A DNA stretch of 27,028 nt from Clostridiales bacterium UBA7103 (GCA_002493305.1 DKYJ01000013.1:646-27673), one strand, 5' to 3'; positions 1 through 7,864 are shown, counted from the first letter of the stretch. The notes: a model not told the origin generated them from the letters alone. A program made the numbers and translations.

Positions 1-469
1 GTCCCTTGGCCCCCGCCATATCCTCAAACTTCTCGTTATATTTCTCGATATTGACAGCAGCGCCGCCGCGTGTGTCCACCACGCGCTTCTCGGCCACCTG
101 GCGGGGCACATGGGGTTTGTTTTTCTTCTCCGCTCTGGGCTGCTCGACAGCTGCCGGAGCAGCAGGGGCGGCAGGAGCCGCTGCGGGTCTCTGCGCAGGT
201 CTATCCCCGGCGGGTCTGGGCTGCTGCTTTGCGGGAGTCTCTGCCTTGGGCTTAGGCTCCGCCTTGGGCTGCACCTTGAACACCTCCTCAAGGCTTGCCA
301 CCTGGTTATGCTGAGTCATATATTCAAAGATGATATCAAGCTCCTTGTTCTCAAGAACCTGCATATGGTTCTTGGGCGGCGCCACATAGTCAGTAAGTAT
401 CTGGGATATGACCTTGGAAGTCACCCCAAAATCCTTTGCGACCTCATGAATTCTGTACTTGATCATCAT
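1..469 (-). CDS. infB: Translation initiation factor IF-2, N-terminal part (runs off the left edge)
   Basis: The minus strand reads MMIKYRIHEVAKDFGVTSK at the start, the classic IF2_N domain. An Ala/Pro/Lys-rich linker follows (about residues 70-130), typical of the variable IF-2 N-terminus. IF-2 is the GTPase that places initiator tRNA on the 30S subunit; the GTPase domains lie outside the window. The start at 469 is chosen because AAAGGAGG lies 8 nt upstream and the ATG overlaps the stop of the preceding ylxQ-like gene (ATGA). It is the last visible gene of the nusA operon, so translational coupling with ylxQ is likely. The low-complexity linker creates several long shadow reading frames on the plus strand. 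Confidence 0.93.
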   Translation of the reverse strand, partial: MMIKYRIHEVAKDFGVTSKVISQILTDYVAPPKNHMQVLENKELDIIFEYMTQHNQVASLEEVFKVQPKAEPKPKAETPAKQQPRPAGDRPAQRPAAAPAAPAAPAAVEQPRAEKKNKPHVPRQVAEKRVVDTRGGAAVNIEKYNEKFEDMAGAKG

Positions 470-897
470 ACGCCGTTCCTCCTTTTTCCATTCCTCTTGT
501 TCCGCTCTGCCGCCGCTTCCCGCTTGCGCCGCTTTGCCTTGTCACAGCGCTTAGCCGTCTCCTCCGCTATGGCCGAATATTTATCCGGCTGAGCCTGAGC
601 GAGCAGCTCCATCAGAGCGTTTGCAAATCCCATATCCGTCACCGCAGCCATTGAGCAGCCGCCCGTCCCCACGGCGGCGGATATCTCTTCCTTTGTATAG
701 GGCAGCTCCACCGGTATGGCGTTGCGCCCGCTCAGATAGCCCGCAGCTCTCTTCCGGGCGTTGTCTGAGGCATCCGCCGCAATAAGCAGCAGCTTTGCCT
801 TCCCGGAACGAACCGCGTCTCCTGTGCTGTCCTCGCCTACGGCAAGAGAGTTTGCCCGGCGCATAAGCCCCAGCAGCCCCCTGCATTTATCGGTCAT
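466..897 (-). CDS. ylxQ: YlxQ-like ribosomal L7Ae/L30e-fold RNA-binding protein
   Basis: A 143-residue protein beginning MTDKCRGLLGLMRRANSLAVGED. It has the short L7Ae/L30e fold seen in YlxQ: an N-terminal LLGLMRRA helix, the strand KLLLIAADAS, then PVELPYTKEEI. The C-terminus is unusually basic (KRCDKAKRRKREAAAERNKRNGKRR), perhaps an RNA-binding tail. The start at 897 has GGAGG six bases upstream and lies inside the 3' end of ylxR; the reading frame is open further upstream, but no start there has a good ribosome site. The stop overlaps the infB start. Its place between ylxR and infB supports the identification. The precise RNA target of YlxQ is not established here. Confidence 0.88.
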   Translation of the reverse strand: MTDKCRGLLGLMRRANSLAVGEDSTGDAVRSGKAKLLLIAADASDNARKRAAGYLSGRNAIPVELPYTKEEISAAVGTGGCSMAAVTDMGFANALMELLAQAQPDKYSAIAEETAKRCDKAKRRKREAAAERNKRNGKRRNGV

Positions 898-1159
898 GGC
901 GCGCCTCCATTTCCGCGTGGAGCTTTTCATATATCTCCACAGGCACCGCCGCCGAAAAGGCTCTGTCCAGCGCTTTTGATTTCTCGGCTTTTTTCAGGCA
1001 GTCCGGGTCAGGGCAGACATAAGCGCCTCTGCCGTTTGCCTTGCCGTTAAAGTCCAGCGCGATCTCGCCCTCCGGGGATCTGACCACCCGGATAAGCTCG
1101 CGCTTGGGCTTCATCTCGCGGCAGCCCAGACACTGCCGCATTGGGATCTTCTTCGGCAT
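887..1159 (-). CDS. ylxR: YlxR (DUF448) RNA-binding protein
   Basis: A 90-residue protein with the YlxR signature: MRQCLGCREMKPKRELIRVVR at the N-terminus and GRGAYVCPDPDCLKKAEK in the middle. YlxR proteins are small nucleic-acid-binding proteins encoded between nusA and infB; in some Firmicutes the protein is reported to modulate RNase P (known of the family, not visible here). The start at 1159 is preceded by AGAAGGAGGAGG about 10 nt upstream. The stop overlaps the ylxQ start by 11 nt. The distance to nusA is unusually long (210 nt); see the separate entry. Confidence 0.92.
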   Translation of the reverse strand: MPKKIPMRQCLGCREMKPKRELIRVVRSPEGEIALDFNGKANGRGAYVCPDPDCLKKAEKSKALDRAFSAAVPVEIYEKLHAEMEARHDR

Positions 1160-1369
1160 ACTACGCTGCCTCCTCCTTCTTAAGTAATCACTGAACAAAT
1201 CGTCTCTGTACTTTGCGGACAATTCGCGCCCTGATTTTGTCAGCCTTCCTTGCCATACACAAAGTATTGTCTGCGAAAGGCTGCCTTCATCAGAACACAA
1301 ATTCTCTCGCAAATTACTCTCGCCGATTTATTCATCGCTTACTTTTTGTTTTTTACTATTATTTTCTAA
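1160..1369 (-). other. 210-nt non-coding spacer inside the nusA operon
   Basis: nusA and ylxR usually nearly touch, but here they are separated by 210 nt without a convincing gene. Read on the minus strand it starts A/T-rich and then contains GC-richer stretches with weak inverted repeats (AGCCTT at one side, AAGGCT at the other). It ends with the ylxR ribosome site. It has no T-run terminator of normal strength. It could be a remnant of a small inserted repeat or an intra-operon processing or promoter region. Confidence 0.5.
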
Positions 1370-2422
1370 TCACGCCTCGGACTCGGGCTTGATGTCGATC
1401 TTATAACCGGTGAGCTTTGCGGCCAGGCGCGCGTTCTGCCCCTCCTTGCCGATAGCAAGGGACAGCTGCGCGTCGGGAACCACCGTGCGGCAGCTCTTGC
1501 CGTCTTCAAGCATGGTGACGCTGATGACCTCAGAGGGTGCCAACGCCGCGGCAATGTATTCCTCGGGGGACTCGCTGTACTTGATGATATCTATCTTCTC
1601 GCCGCCAAGCTCGTTGACGATGGCGGCGACGCGCCCACCCTTGGGGCCGACGCAGGCTCCGATGGGGTCAACATTGGGGTCATCAGACCAGACGGCCATC
1701 TTTGTGCGGCTGCCGGCCTCGCGGGCAATGGATTTTATCTCCACCGTGCCGTCAAAGATCTCAGGCACCTCCAGCTCGAACAGGCGCTTGACAAGGCCGG
1801 GGTGTGTGCGGCTTATGAGCACCTGCGGCCCGCGGGTGGAGTTCCTGACCTCTACCACATATACCTTTATCCTGTCGCCCTCGGTGAGCGCCTCAGTCTT
1901 TATGCGCTCGTTGGCGGAGAGCATAGCCTCGGTAAACTCGCTGTTTGAGGAGATGCGTATGGAGACATTTCCGGTGCGGGCGTCGATGTGGGAGACGGTA
2001 CCGGTGAGTATCTCATGCTCCTTGGACGTAAACTCCTCATACACAAGCCCGCGCTCAGCCTCGCGGATTCCCTGAATGATGACCTGCTTTGCAGCCTGAG
2101 CGGCAATTCTGCCGAATTTCTTTGTCTCCACCGGGACAGACAGCAGGTCTCCAAGCTTTGCCCGGCGGCTGACCTTCTTCGCGGCCTCGAGATTTATCTC
2201 ATGGGAGGGATCCTCGACCTCGTCGACAACGGTCTTGTAAACCACCATTTCAATGCGCTTTTTATCTTCATCCAGCAGTATCTCCACATTATCCTCGCAT
2301 TCGGGATTGTCTCTGCGGAAGGCTGCCAGCATTGCCTGCTTTATTTTATCGTACATATAGCTGCGGGGTATGCCCTTTTCCGCCTCTATATCCGCTACGG
2401 CTTCAAAAAATTCTGCATTCAT
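1370..2422 (-). CDS. nusA: Transcription termination/antitermination factor NusA
   Basis: A 350-residue protein with the NusA domains in order. The N-terminal RNA polymerase-binding domain opens MNAEFFEAVADIEAEKGI. An S1 domain (GTVSHIDARTGNVSIRI, near residue 140) is followed by KH1 (PIGACVGPKGGRVAAIVNELGGEKIDII) and KH2 (SLAIGKEGQNARLAAKLTGYKIDI) at the C-terminus. There are no C-terminal acidic repeats, as is normal in Firmicutes. NusA binds RNA polymerase and nascent RNA to promote pausing and hairpin-dependent termination. It follows rimP on the same strand with a 35-nt gap. Confidence 0.97.
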   Translation of the reverse strand: MNAEFFEAVADIEAEKGIPRSYMYDKIKQAMLAAFRRDNPECEDNVEILLDEDKKRIEMVVYKTVVDEVEDPSHEINLEAAKKVSRRAKLGDLLSVPVETKKFGRIAAQAAKQVIIQGIREAERGLVYEEFTSKEHEILTGTVSHIDARTGNVSIRISSNSEFTEAMLSANERIKTEALTEGDRIKVYVVEVRNSTRGPQVLISRTHPGLVKRLFELEVPEIFDGTVEIKSIAREAGSRTKMAVWSDDPNVDPIGACVGPKGGRVAAIVNELGGEKIDIIKYSESPEEYIAAALAPSEVISVTMLEDGKSCRTVVPDAQLSLAIGKEGQNARLAAKLTGYKIDIKPESEA

Positions 2423-2457
2423 TTTTAAGTCTCCGTTCTCAGATTATATTTGTATTT

Positions 2458-2913
2458 TTATATCTCGGCGCGCAGCCTTACCTGCGCCACCTTTTCCTTT
2501 TCAAAGTGTTTCTCTGTTCCGGCGATATTGATGGTCACATTACCTTTGTCATAGCCGCAGAGAGTGCCCACGAATGATTTGCTGCCCTCAAAAGGCTGAT
2601 AGAGCCGCAGCTCCACCCTGCTGCCCATAAACTGTTCAAAGTCCGATGGGCGTTTGAGTTCTCTCTCCGCCCCGGCGGAGCCTACCTCGAACACGTAGCT
2701 CTCCTGTATGGGGTCTGCCTCATCAAGCAGTGGGTCAAGGGCACGGCTGATGCGCTCACAGTCGTCAATAGAGACTCCGCCGGCTTTGTCGATATATATT
2801 CTCAGATACCATGTCCCCGCCTCGCGGAGATACTCCACATCCCACAGCGAGCAGCCCTCCTGCTCAACCACGGGCTGTGCAAGTCTTAACACCGTCTCGG
2901 TGATTTTACTCAT
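2458..2913 (-). CDS. rimP: Ribosome maturation factor RimP
   Basis: A 151-residue protein, normal length for RimP. The N-terminal domain (QEGCSLWDVEYLREAGTWYLRIYIDK and DDCERISRALDPLLDE) and the C-terminal SH3-like domain (VGSAGAERELKRPSDFEQFMG...VELRLYQP) match the family. RimP assists 30S subunit maturation. It is the first gene of the rimP-nusA-ylxR-ylxQ-infB operon, with a promoter and a leader hairpin just upstream. Confidence 0.95.
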   Translation of the reverse strand: MSKITETVLRLAQPVVEQEGCSLWDVEYLREAGTWYLRIYIDKAGGVSIDDCERISRALDPLLDEADPIQESYVFEVGSAGAERELKRPSDFEQFMGSRVELRLYQPFEGSKSFVGTLCGYDKGNVTINIAGTEKHFEKEKVAQVRLRAEI

Positions 2914-2944
2914 ACACGTCCCTCTTTCATTCCGGAAATTCTCG

Positions 2945-2972
2945 CAAAAAAGAGTGGGCCACAGCCCACTCT
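2945..2972 (-). terminator. Terminator-like hairpin in the rimP-nusA leader (possible attenuator)
   Basis: Perfect 9-bp arms AGAGTGGGC / GCCCACTCT around a 4-nt loop, followed on the minus strand by six T. It lies between the rimP promoter (3000-3028) and the rimP start (2913), so transcription of the operon must pass through it. In B. subtilis a NusA-dependent terminator in the leader of the same operon gives NusA autoregulation; the same role is inferred here. Confidence 0.75.
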
Positions 2973-2999
2973 GACATAACCATAATCCTTACTGTATTT

Positions 3000-3028
3000 A
3001 TAATACCACCCAATGGGCGCCAATGCAA
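3000..3028 (-). promoter_or_regulatory. Sigma-A promoter of the rimP-nusA operon
   Basis: On the minus strand TTGCAT (3028-3023), a 17-nt spacer and TATTAT (3005-3000) form a good vegetative promoter. It sits between the terminator of the upstream gene and the leader hairpin. Confidence 0.7.
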
Positions 3029-3064
3029 GTCTTTTTTTACAATTAAAATAATGGAGCTGCGTCT

Positions 3065-3098
3065 AAAAAGACCCGGCGGCATTTCTGCCCACCGGGTC
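3065..3098 (-). terminator. Rho-independent terminator of the PLP-enzyme gene
   Basis: Arms GACCCGG / CCGGGTC with a partly paired loop, followed on the minus strand by five T. It lies 22 nt past the stop of the class V aminotransferase-like gene and separates it from the nusA operon. Confidence 0.85.
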
Positions 3099-3119
3099 GA
3101 AGTGAAAAGATGTGATAGC

Positions 3120-4406
3120 TCAGTTGCAGGTTTTTGCGATCTCAGCGGTTATAAGCAGGTACTTTTCTATGTCCGCCTTCGTATGACAGTGCAGCGGGGA
3201 AACGCGGATCGCGCCAGCCGTACCGATGGCCTCTACCGCGCGCTTTGAATAGGGGCTCGAGTTGAGCCGCTCAAAGACTATTACGCCCCGCTTGCGGTAT
3301 TCGACCACCGCATCAGACCAGGAGAGCTTTTCAAAGCCCATGGCCACTATGAGATCACGCCGGGTCAGATCGGCATCATCCCCATACAGCTCCACGCCAG
3401 GGATATTTCTCAGGCCGGGGACATTCTCCGTGCCGTCCAGCATGAGCTTGAGCAGAGCGCGCTCCTGAAGGTGGATATGCTCCATACCCGTCACGAACAG
3501 CTCGCGCCGGTCAGTGCTGTCTGTGAAATGTCCGCCCAGCCAACACACATAATCCACCACGGCAGACATGGCGGCGAAGTTGCCAGGCGCGGGAGAGCCA
3601 AGCTCCCAGATCTTTGCATCGCGCTCGAGCACCTTGCGGTGGGGCAGCGCCGCCACTCTGTCAGATACATATCCAAATCCCAGCCCCCTTGGGCCGAAGA
3701 ATTTGTACAGGCCGAAATTTATTCCGTCAAGCTTCAGCGCATCCACATCCACAGCTGCGTGAGGAATATGCTGCACGGCATCAGAGATTATGTATATATC
3801 AGGGTTTATTTCCCTTGCGGCTTTGACAATGGCCTCCATATCCATGATAGCGCCGGAAATGTTGGAGGCCCACATGACGCTCAGCAGTGTGGTCGTGGGT
3901 GTAACAAGGCGGCGCACCTCCTCCGGCTCAATGCGTCCGGAGGCCGGGTCAGCCTGAAGAACTCTGAACTCCTTGCCGGTCTTGCCGCAGTAGTATTTCA
4001 CCGCGTCAAAGGCGGATGGGTGCTCCATCACACTTGTCACAGCGTTGTCGCCCGGGCAATTTTCAAGTATTGCTCCTACCATCTGGAACATGGCCTGCGA
4101 AGCGGTAAGCTCCGGCAGCAGAGCGCCGCCCTTTGCGCCCAGAACCACCCTCAAAATGTCCTCAGTGCCCTTGTTCTGCACGCGCTTGAGGTCAAGAGAG
4201 CGGTTGTGCACCCGCTCCGGGCAGTCGGGAAAGGCCTGATATTCAGCCTGCTTCTGCACCGATTCCTTCAGGCGCAGGGAGCCTCCGGAGTTTTCAAAGA
4301 ACAGGCGCTGCCCGAAGTCCGGATCTTCGTCCACATAGTAAAACCTGTCTTTTATCTGACTTGACAGCACCTCGTCAAAAAGCAGACCATTTTCGTACTC
4401 TTTCAT
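3120..4406 (-). CDS. Class V aminotransferase-fold PLP-dependent enzyme
   Basis: A 428-residue fold-type I PLP enzyme of the class V (cysteine desulfurase-like) group. The PLP-binding Asp lies in IISDAVQH (about residue 209) and the Schiff-base Lys in GLYKFFGPRG (about residue 235). The motifs EHPSAFDAVKYY and LLSVMWASNISGAIMDM fit the same fold. The start at 4406 is preferred (GAGGTG just upstream, after the nhaC stop); an in-frame ATG at 4454 would overlap nhaC. The typical desulfurase catalytic Cys loop is not evident, so a lyase, epimerase or aminotransferase acting on an amino compound is as likely. It is co-directional with the antiporter gene 16 nt upstream, suggesting shared use of one substrate; the substrate cannot be told. 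Confidence 0.85.
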   Translation of the reverse strand: MKEYENGLLFDEVLSSQIKDRFYYVDEDPDFGQRLFFENSGGSLRLKESVQKQAEYQAFPDCPERVHNRSLDLKRVQNKGTEDILRVVLGAKGGALLPELTASQAMFQMVGAILENCPGDNAVTSVMEHPSAFDAVKYYCGKTGKEFRVLQADPASGRIEPEEVRRLVTPTTTLLSVMWASNISGAIMDMEAIVKAAREINPDIYIISDAVQHIPHAAVDVDALKLDGINFGLYKFFGPRGLGFGYVSDRVAALPHRKVLERDAKIWELGSPAPGNFAAMSAVVDYVCWLGGHFTDSTDRRELFVTGMEHIHLQERALLKLMLDGTENVPGLRNIPGVELYGDDADLTRRDLIVAMGFEKLSWSDAVVEYRKRGVIVFERLNSSPYSKRAVEAIGTAGAIRVSPLHCHTKADIEKYLLITAEIAKTCN

Positions 4407-4422
4407 CTCACACCTCGTTAAG

Positions 4423-5784
4423 TCACTTGTCGGTTTTTTCAAATTTTCTGCCAAAGCCGGTGAGGACGCTCAGGCCAAAGAGAATGATGAGCATATAGCT
4501 CTGGAACAGGTATGGCAGATAGCTGAGGAAGGAGAAGCCCTCCGCTACAACGCCGCTGGCAATGGCAAGGCTCACAGCGTTCAGCCCCACCGGGTTATAT
4601 GGCACGATACCGGCAAGGGCAGTGCCGAAGCCGTCAAGAATATTCGCGCCGCGTGTCCGCTCAACATTGTGCTGCTTTAAGATGCTGCGCACCACCGGGC
4701 CGACAAACAGGATGGAGATAGACGCCGCGCCTGTTGCAAAGCTGGAGATCACGATGATCAGCACAGAGATAAGCTCCGCCTGCCTCGGAGTCTTTGCGGA
4801 GCTGGCGATTTTCTCCAGCATCAGGCCGAACACGCCGCTGCGGTTGAGCATCTCAAGCATTGCAAACATGAAGAAGGAGAAGCAAATAACATTGAGCATA
4901 CCGGTAAGACCCGCTCCGATAGGGCCGGAGGCGGAAAGCAGCGTGGGCACATCAACAAAGCCGAAGACAAGGATCAGCACAAAGCCCAGCATATCGCAGA
5001 CGAGGAGCGTGCCGATGAGGTTCCAGCCTCTGAGCATCAGCACGACCATTACCACGGGGATAAGCAGCATGACAAGGGTAGGTGCGCTGGTGGCATCCAC
5101 CATTTCGGGCAGAGTAGCGCTCCCGGCAGTGGCAAAGCCCACAACGACGAACAGCACAGCAGATACAGCGGCCGCTACCAGAGAATAGGGCAGCCTCGTG
5201 CGCACAACATCGCGCACTTCTGCCTCCTGAGTGATGGCGGAGGCGATGGTGGTGTCGGATATGGGGGCCAGGTTATCGCCGAAAATCGCGCCGCTTACAA
5301 TTGCGCCGGCAATAACGGCGGGACTTGCTCCCACGGCGGCGGAAACCGGCATCAAAATGGGCATGACGGCAACTATCGCGCCATTGGAAGTACCGCAGGA
5401 GACCGAGATAAGCCCGGCGGCCACAAAACCTATAAGGGGCAGAAAGGCGGCATTCAGGCCGATGCTGGTCATGGCCCAGATAAGGCCGTTGATAAGGCCG
5501 CTCTGACGCAGTTCCTGAGAAAGAATACCCGCCAGCAGGAACGCAAATATTATAACACAGAGCGTATCATTCTGTATACCGGCCACAACCGCCTTTTCAA
5601 ACTCCTTTTTGTCCTTGGCAAGGAGGAAAGCGACGCACAGGCTAGCAAAACCGGCCATGCAGAACAGCACCAGAGAGACCTTTTTCATGGCCGCCGTGAT
5701 GATCATGCAGACCATGAAAACGAGCAGGGGCAGGCATGCGCCAAATGTCCCTCCGTAAAACTCCATTTTCTTCTTTTCTTCCAT
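4423..5784 (-). CDS. nhaC: NhaC-family Na+/H+ antiporter-type membrane transporter
   Basis: A 453-residue, very hydrophobic protein with about 11-12 membrane segments. Family-typical stretches include SVSCGTSNGAIVAVMPILMPVSAAVG, AGAIVSGAIFGDNLAPISDTTIASA and FATGAASISILFVGPVV. NhaC-type proteins exchange Na+ for H+, but relatives carry organic substrates (for example malate/lactate exchange), so the substrate is uncertain. The start at 5784 follows GGGAG by 8 nt; a GTG three codons earlier overlaps that site and is less likely. It forms an operon with the PLP enzyme downstream and is divergent from an RpiR-type regulator, its probable controller. A strong hairpin lies in its leader. Confidence 0.88.
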   Translation of the reverse strand: MEEKKKMEFYGGTFGACLPLLVFMVCMIITAAMKKVSLVLFCMAGFASLCVAFLLAKDKKEFEKAVVAGIQNDTLCVIIFAFLLAGILSQELRQSGLINGLIWAMTSIGLNAAFLPLIGFVAAGLISVSCGTSNGAIVAVMPILMPVSAAVGASPAVIAGAIVSGAIFGDNLAPISDTTIASAITQEAEVRDVVRTRLPYSLVAAAVSAVLFVVVGFATAGSATLPEMVDATSAPTLVMLLIPVVMVVLMLRGWNLIGTLLVCDMLGFVLILVFGFVDVPTLLSASGPIGAGLTGMLNVICFSFFMFAMLEMLNRSGVFGLMLEKIASSAKTPRQAELISVLIIVISSFATGAASISILFVGPVVRSILKQHNVERTRGANILDGFGTALAGIVPYNPVGLNAVSLAIASGVVAEGFSFLSYLPYLFQSYMLIILFGLSVLTGFGRKFEKTDK

Positions 5785-5809
5785 GTAGTTCACTCCCTTT
5801 TGAGATATG

Positions 5810-5851
5810 GCTGACCGCAGCCCAAACGCTTTTTACCGGGCCGCCGTCAGC
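5810..5851 (-). other. Long stem-loop in the nhaC leader
   Basis: On the minus strand GCTGAC, a G-G mismatch, then GCGGCCC pairs with GGGCTGC, G, GTCAGC around a 14-nt loop. It ends about 25 nt before the nhaC start. There is no T-run after it, so it is not a simple terminator. It may stabilise or regulate the message; no known riboswitch class is recognised. Confidence 0.5.
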
Positions 5852-5919
5852 TTGTGAACATATACTAAACAAAAAAAATCCCCTGTTCAATATTTTTTAT
5901 GCAATTTCGGCGCCGCATA

Positions 5920-5971
5920 TTGCATTTTCTACAATACTTATAATATAATGTTGCCTGCGCGGCAACATTAT
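5920..5971. promoter_or_regulatory. Divergent promoters overlapping a 27-bp palindromic operator
   Basis: The palindrome at 5945-5971 has perfect 11-bp arms (ATAATGTTGCC / GGCAACATTAT) with a 5-bp centre. A plus-strand promoter TTGCAT (5920-5925), 18-nt spacer, TATAAT (5944-5949) ends inside it. On the minus strand TTGCCG, 17 nt and TATAAG can be read across it, giving a promoter for nhaC. A regulator bound here would control both directions. The RpiR-type gene beside it is the obvious candidate. Confidence 0.7.
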
Positions 5972-6035
5972 TTGCAAGCACTGCGCTTTTTCGATTCAGA
6001 GCGGTAAATTGCCGAAAAAAGGATGGTGCATTTTT

Positions 6036-6899
6036 ATGAAAAGCAACGAGATCAGTCTTCAGGACAGGATAAAATCCGTCCGCCTGACCCGGACGGAAAG
6101 CCGGGTCGCAGCCTATCTCGCGGCCAACGAATCGGCTCTCAGCTTCAAATCCGCCAAGGATATTGCCCAGGCACTGAACATAAGCGACACCTCAGTGATC
6201 CGCACCTGCCGCAGCCTTGGCTACAAGGGCTATGCCGACCTTCAGGAACAGAACAAAGCCATGCTTGAAAACTATGTGGAAAGCAGCCGCTATGTTATCC
6301 CTGTAAATCAGGTCGTACAGAAGCTGGAGCGCTATCAGGCCAGCGACAATTCCATATGCCTTGACATGGCCCTTGAGAGTATACAGGCTGCACACCGCAA
6401 CAACGCACCGGATAAATTTCTCAGGGCAGCAGAGCTTTTATATGAAAGCGAGCATATAACTGTGGCGGGCTTTCGCGGCATGAGCGGCCCCGCACGCTCA
6501 CTGTCCACCCTGCTGCGGCAGTACCTGCCGCATGTGGAGTGCTTCACCGATCTGGACACGCTCTGTGTGGAAAAAATGCTGGATTGTCGGCATCGGGACT
6601 GCGTTGTGCTTTTGAGCGTGGAACGCTATTCAAAAATGTCATGTCTGATCGCGGAGATGGCCCGGGAGAGCGGTTCGCGGCTGATAACGATTGTTGATAA
6701 GATCACCGCCCCTGTGTCTTACCAGGCGGATTTAGTGCTGGTTTCGGATTTTTCAAGCCCCCTGCCCATAAATTCCTTTGTGGCCACCCAGTTTATTGCT
6801 GAGAGCATAATTTTCGAGATAAGCAAGCTCAAGGGCTTGTCTCAGGAACAGCGCCTGTCGCGTCTCAATGAGAAGCTGGAAAAGCTGGATCTATACTGA
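6036..6899 (+). CDS. RpiR/MurR-family transcriptional regulator
   Basis: A 287-residue protein. The N-terminus carries the RpiR-type winged helix-turn-helix (LQDRIKSVRLTRTESRVAAYLAANE ... AKDIAQALNISDTSVIRTCRSLGYKGYADL, about residues 7-75). A SIS-type sugar-phosphate-binding domain follows (HITVAGFRGMSGPARSLSTLLRQYL and VVLLSVERYSKMSCLIAEMARESGSRLITIVD). The family usually senses phosphosugars, though some members govern amino-compound pathways. The start at 6036 is an ATG with AAGGA 12 nt upstream; a TTG at 6009 is a weaker choice. It is divergent from the nhaC-PLP enzyme operon and lies next to a long palindrome that it probably binds. Confidence 0.9.
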   Translation: MKSNEISLQDRIKSVRLTRTESRVAAYLAANESALSFKSAKDIAQALNISDTSVIRTCRSLGYKGYADLQEQNKAMLENYVESSRYVIPVNQVVQKLERYQASDNSICLDMALESIQAAHRNNAPDKFLRAAELLYESEHITVAGFRGMSGPARSLSTLLRQYLPHVECFTDLDTLCVEKMLDCRHRDCVVLLSVERYSKMSCLIAEMARESGSRLITIVDKITAPVSYQADLVLVSDFSSPLPINSFVATQFIAESIIFEISKLKGLSQEQRLSRLNEKLEKLDLY

Positions 6900-6940
6900 A
6901 AAAAGAATTTCCGGGGCGCGGGCGCGCTCCGGAAATTCTT
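6899..6940. terminator. Terminator between convergent rpiR-type and vanY-type genes
   Basis: Perfect 12-bp arms AAGAATTTCCGG / CCGGAAATTCTT around a GC-rich 14-nt loop. On the minus strand it is followed by a run of T, so it ends the vanY transcript best. It may also work weakly for the plus strand. Confidence 0.85.
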
Positions 6941-6951
6941 CGGTATTCAAT

Positions 6952-7770
6952 TCAATATTCAAAATCCGGCACATAATGGGCATAGAACTCTTCATAGCAG
7001 ATTCCATGCTCCATTATAAACTTTGCCGCCTCAACGCCCACATAACGATAGTGCCAGGGTTCATCCCAGCCTGTGAGCAGGAGCTTGCGGGTGGGATAGC
7101 GCTTTATGAAGCCATACTCGGCACAGTGAGCGTCCACCCATTCATAAAACTCCTGATTCATATCACTGTAAACCAGGCGCTGGTAGTTCTTATCCATCAG
7201 ATCCACCGCAAGGCCGAGCTGATGCTCGCTGCTGCCGGGGTAGGCCGTAATAGTCCTTGCTTCCTCCGCCGCTTCCTGATATCGTGGATCGTTATAATCA
7301 TCTATGCCAAACATCTCCAGCGCGAGCTGCGACGCCTTGCCGTTAAATATCTTTGTCTGATAAGAATAAGTCCTGTACGCCGCGCCAACATATACGGAAA
7401 AGCCCGCGTCCTTTATGGCCTGAATAAAATCCTCCAAATGTGGCAGTGCCGCGGTGCTGAACATCATATAGCTGGTGGAGCTGATTTTGGAGACCTCCGG
7501 CTCATATGTGGCCGAGAGAAGGTTTTCATTATTTACTATAAGGTACTGCTCCTGAGTGATATCTATATCCGGCCAGATATTTTCGGTTGGCTCCGGCGTC
7601 GCGGTGGCATTCGCGTCCTGGAAGGTAACGCTGTCACTCTTGACATAGGCCCCGTCCTTGCCGCCGAAGATAACGTCAGTCTGACGATCCATGCGGGATA
7701 TAACTATTGTATACAGCACTATGCACAGCAGCGCCATGCAGATAAGCCAGGCTGTTTTCTTTTTTGCCAT
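6952..7770 (-). CDS. D-alanyl-D-alanine carboxypeptidase, VanY family
   Basis: A 272-residue protein with an N-terminal membrane anchor (residues 8-25, AWLICMALLCIVLYTIVI), a Thr/Pro/Glu linker and a C-terminal VanY (M15-type) zinc peptidase domain. The zinc motifs are complete: SEHQLGLAVD with His183 and Asp190, and EPWHYR with Glu237 and His240. It would trim the terminal D-Ala from peptidoglycan stem peptides outside the membrane. The start has a strong AAAGGAGG upstream and a good promoter at 7815-7843. No vanS/vanR or ligase genes are near, so it is a housekeeping or sporulation wall enzyme rather than a vancomycin-resistance cluster. Confidence 0.92.
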   Translation of the reverse strand: MAKKKTAWLICMALLCIVLYTIVISRMDRQTDVIFGGKDGAYVKSDSVTFQDANATATPEPTENIWPDIDITQEQYLIVNNENLLSATYEPEVSKISSTSYMMFSTAALPHLEDFIQAIKDAGFSVYVGAAYRTYSYQTKIFNGKASQLALEMFGIDDYNDPRYQEAAEEARTITAYPGSSEHQLGLAVDLMDKNYQRLVYSDMNQEFYEWVDAHCAEYGFIKRYPTRKLLLTGWDEPWHYRYVGVEAAKFIMEHGICYEEFYAHYVPDFEY

Positions 7771-7814
7771 TGGAGCACCTCCTTTGTAATGGGCATACTG
7801 AACGATTGTCTGCT

Positions 7815-7843
7815 ATTATATCACCTGCGCCGCTGTAATTCAA
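7815..7843 (-). promoter_or_regulatory. Sigma-A promoter of the vanY-type gene
   Basis: Minus strand TTGAAT (7843-7838), 17-nt spacer and TATAAT (7820-7815), about 45 nt before the vanY-type start. It lies between that gene and the stop codon of the sigma-factor fragment. Confidence 0.75.
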
Positions 7844-7864
7844 GTATCCGTCTATCCATGCGCT

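Noticed and set aside
6..592. Long plus-strand frames rich in Ala, Gly and Leu
   Set aside because: They are the antisense of the low-complexity infB linker and ylxQ; no ribosome site or family.
3471..4364. 297-codon plus-strand frame opposite the PLP enzyme
   Set aside because: His- and Val-rich shadow of a well-supported gene.
6952..7770. Vancomycin-resistance cluster
   Set aside because: Only a VanY-type enzyme is present; no ligase, dehydrogenase or van two-component genes.
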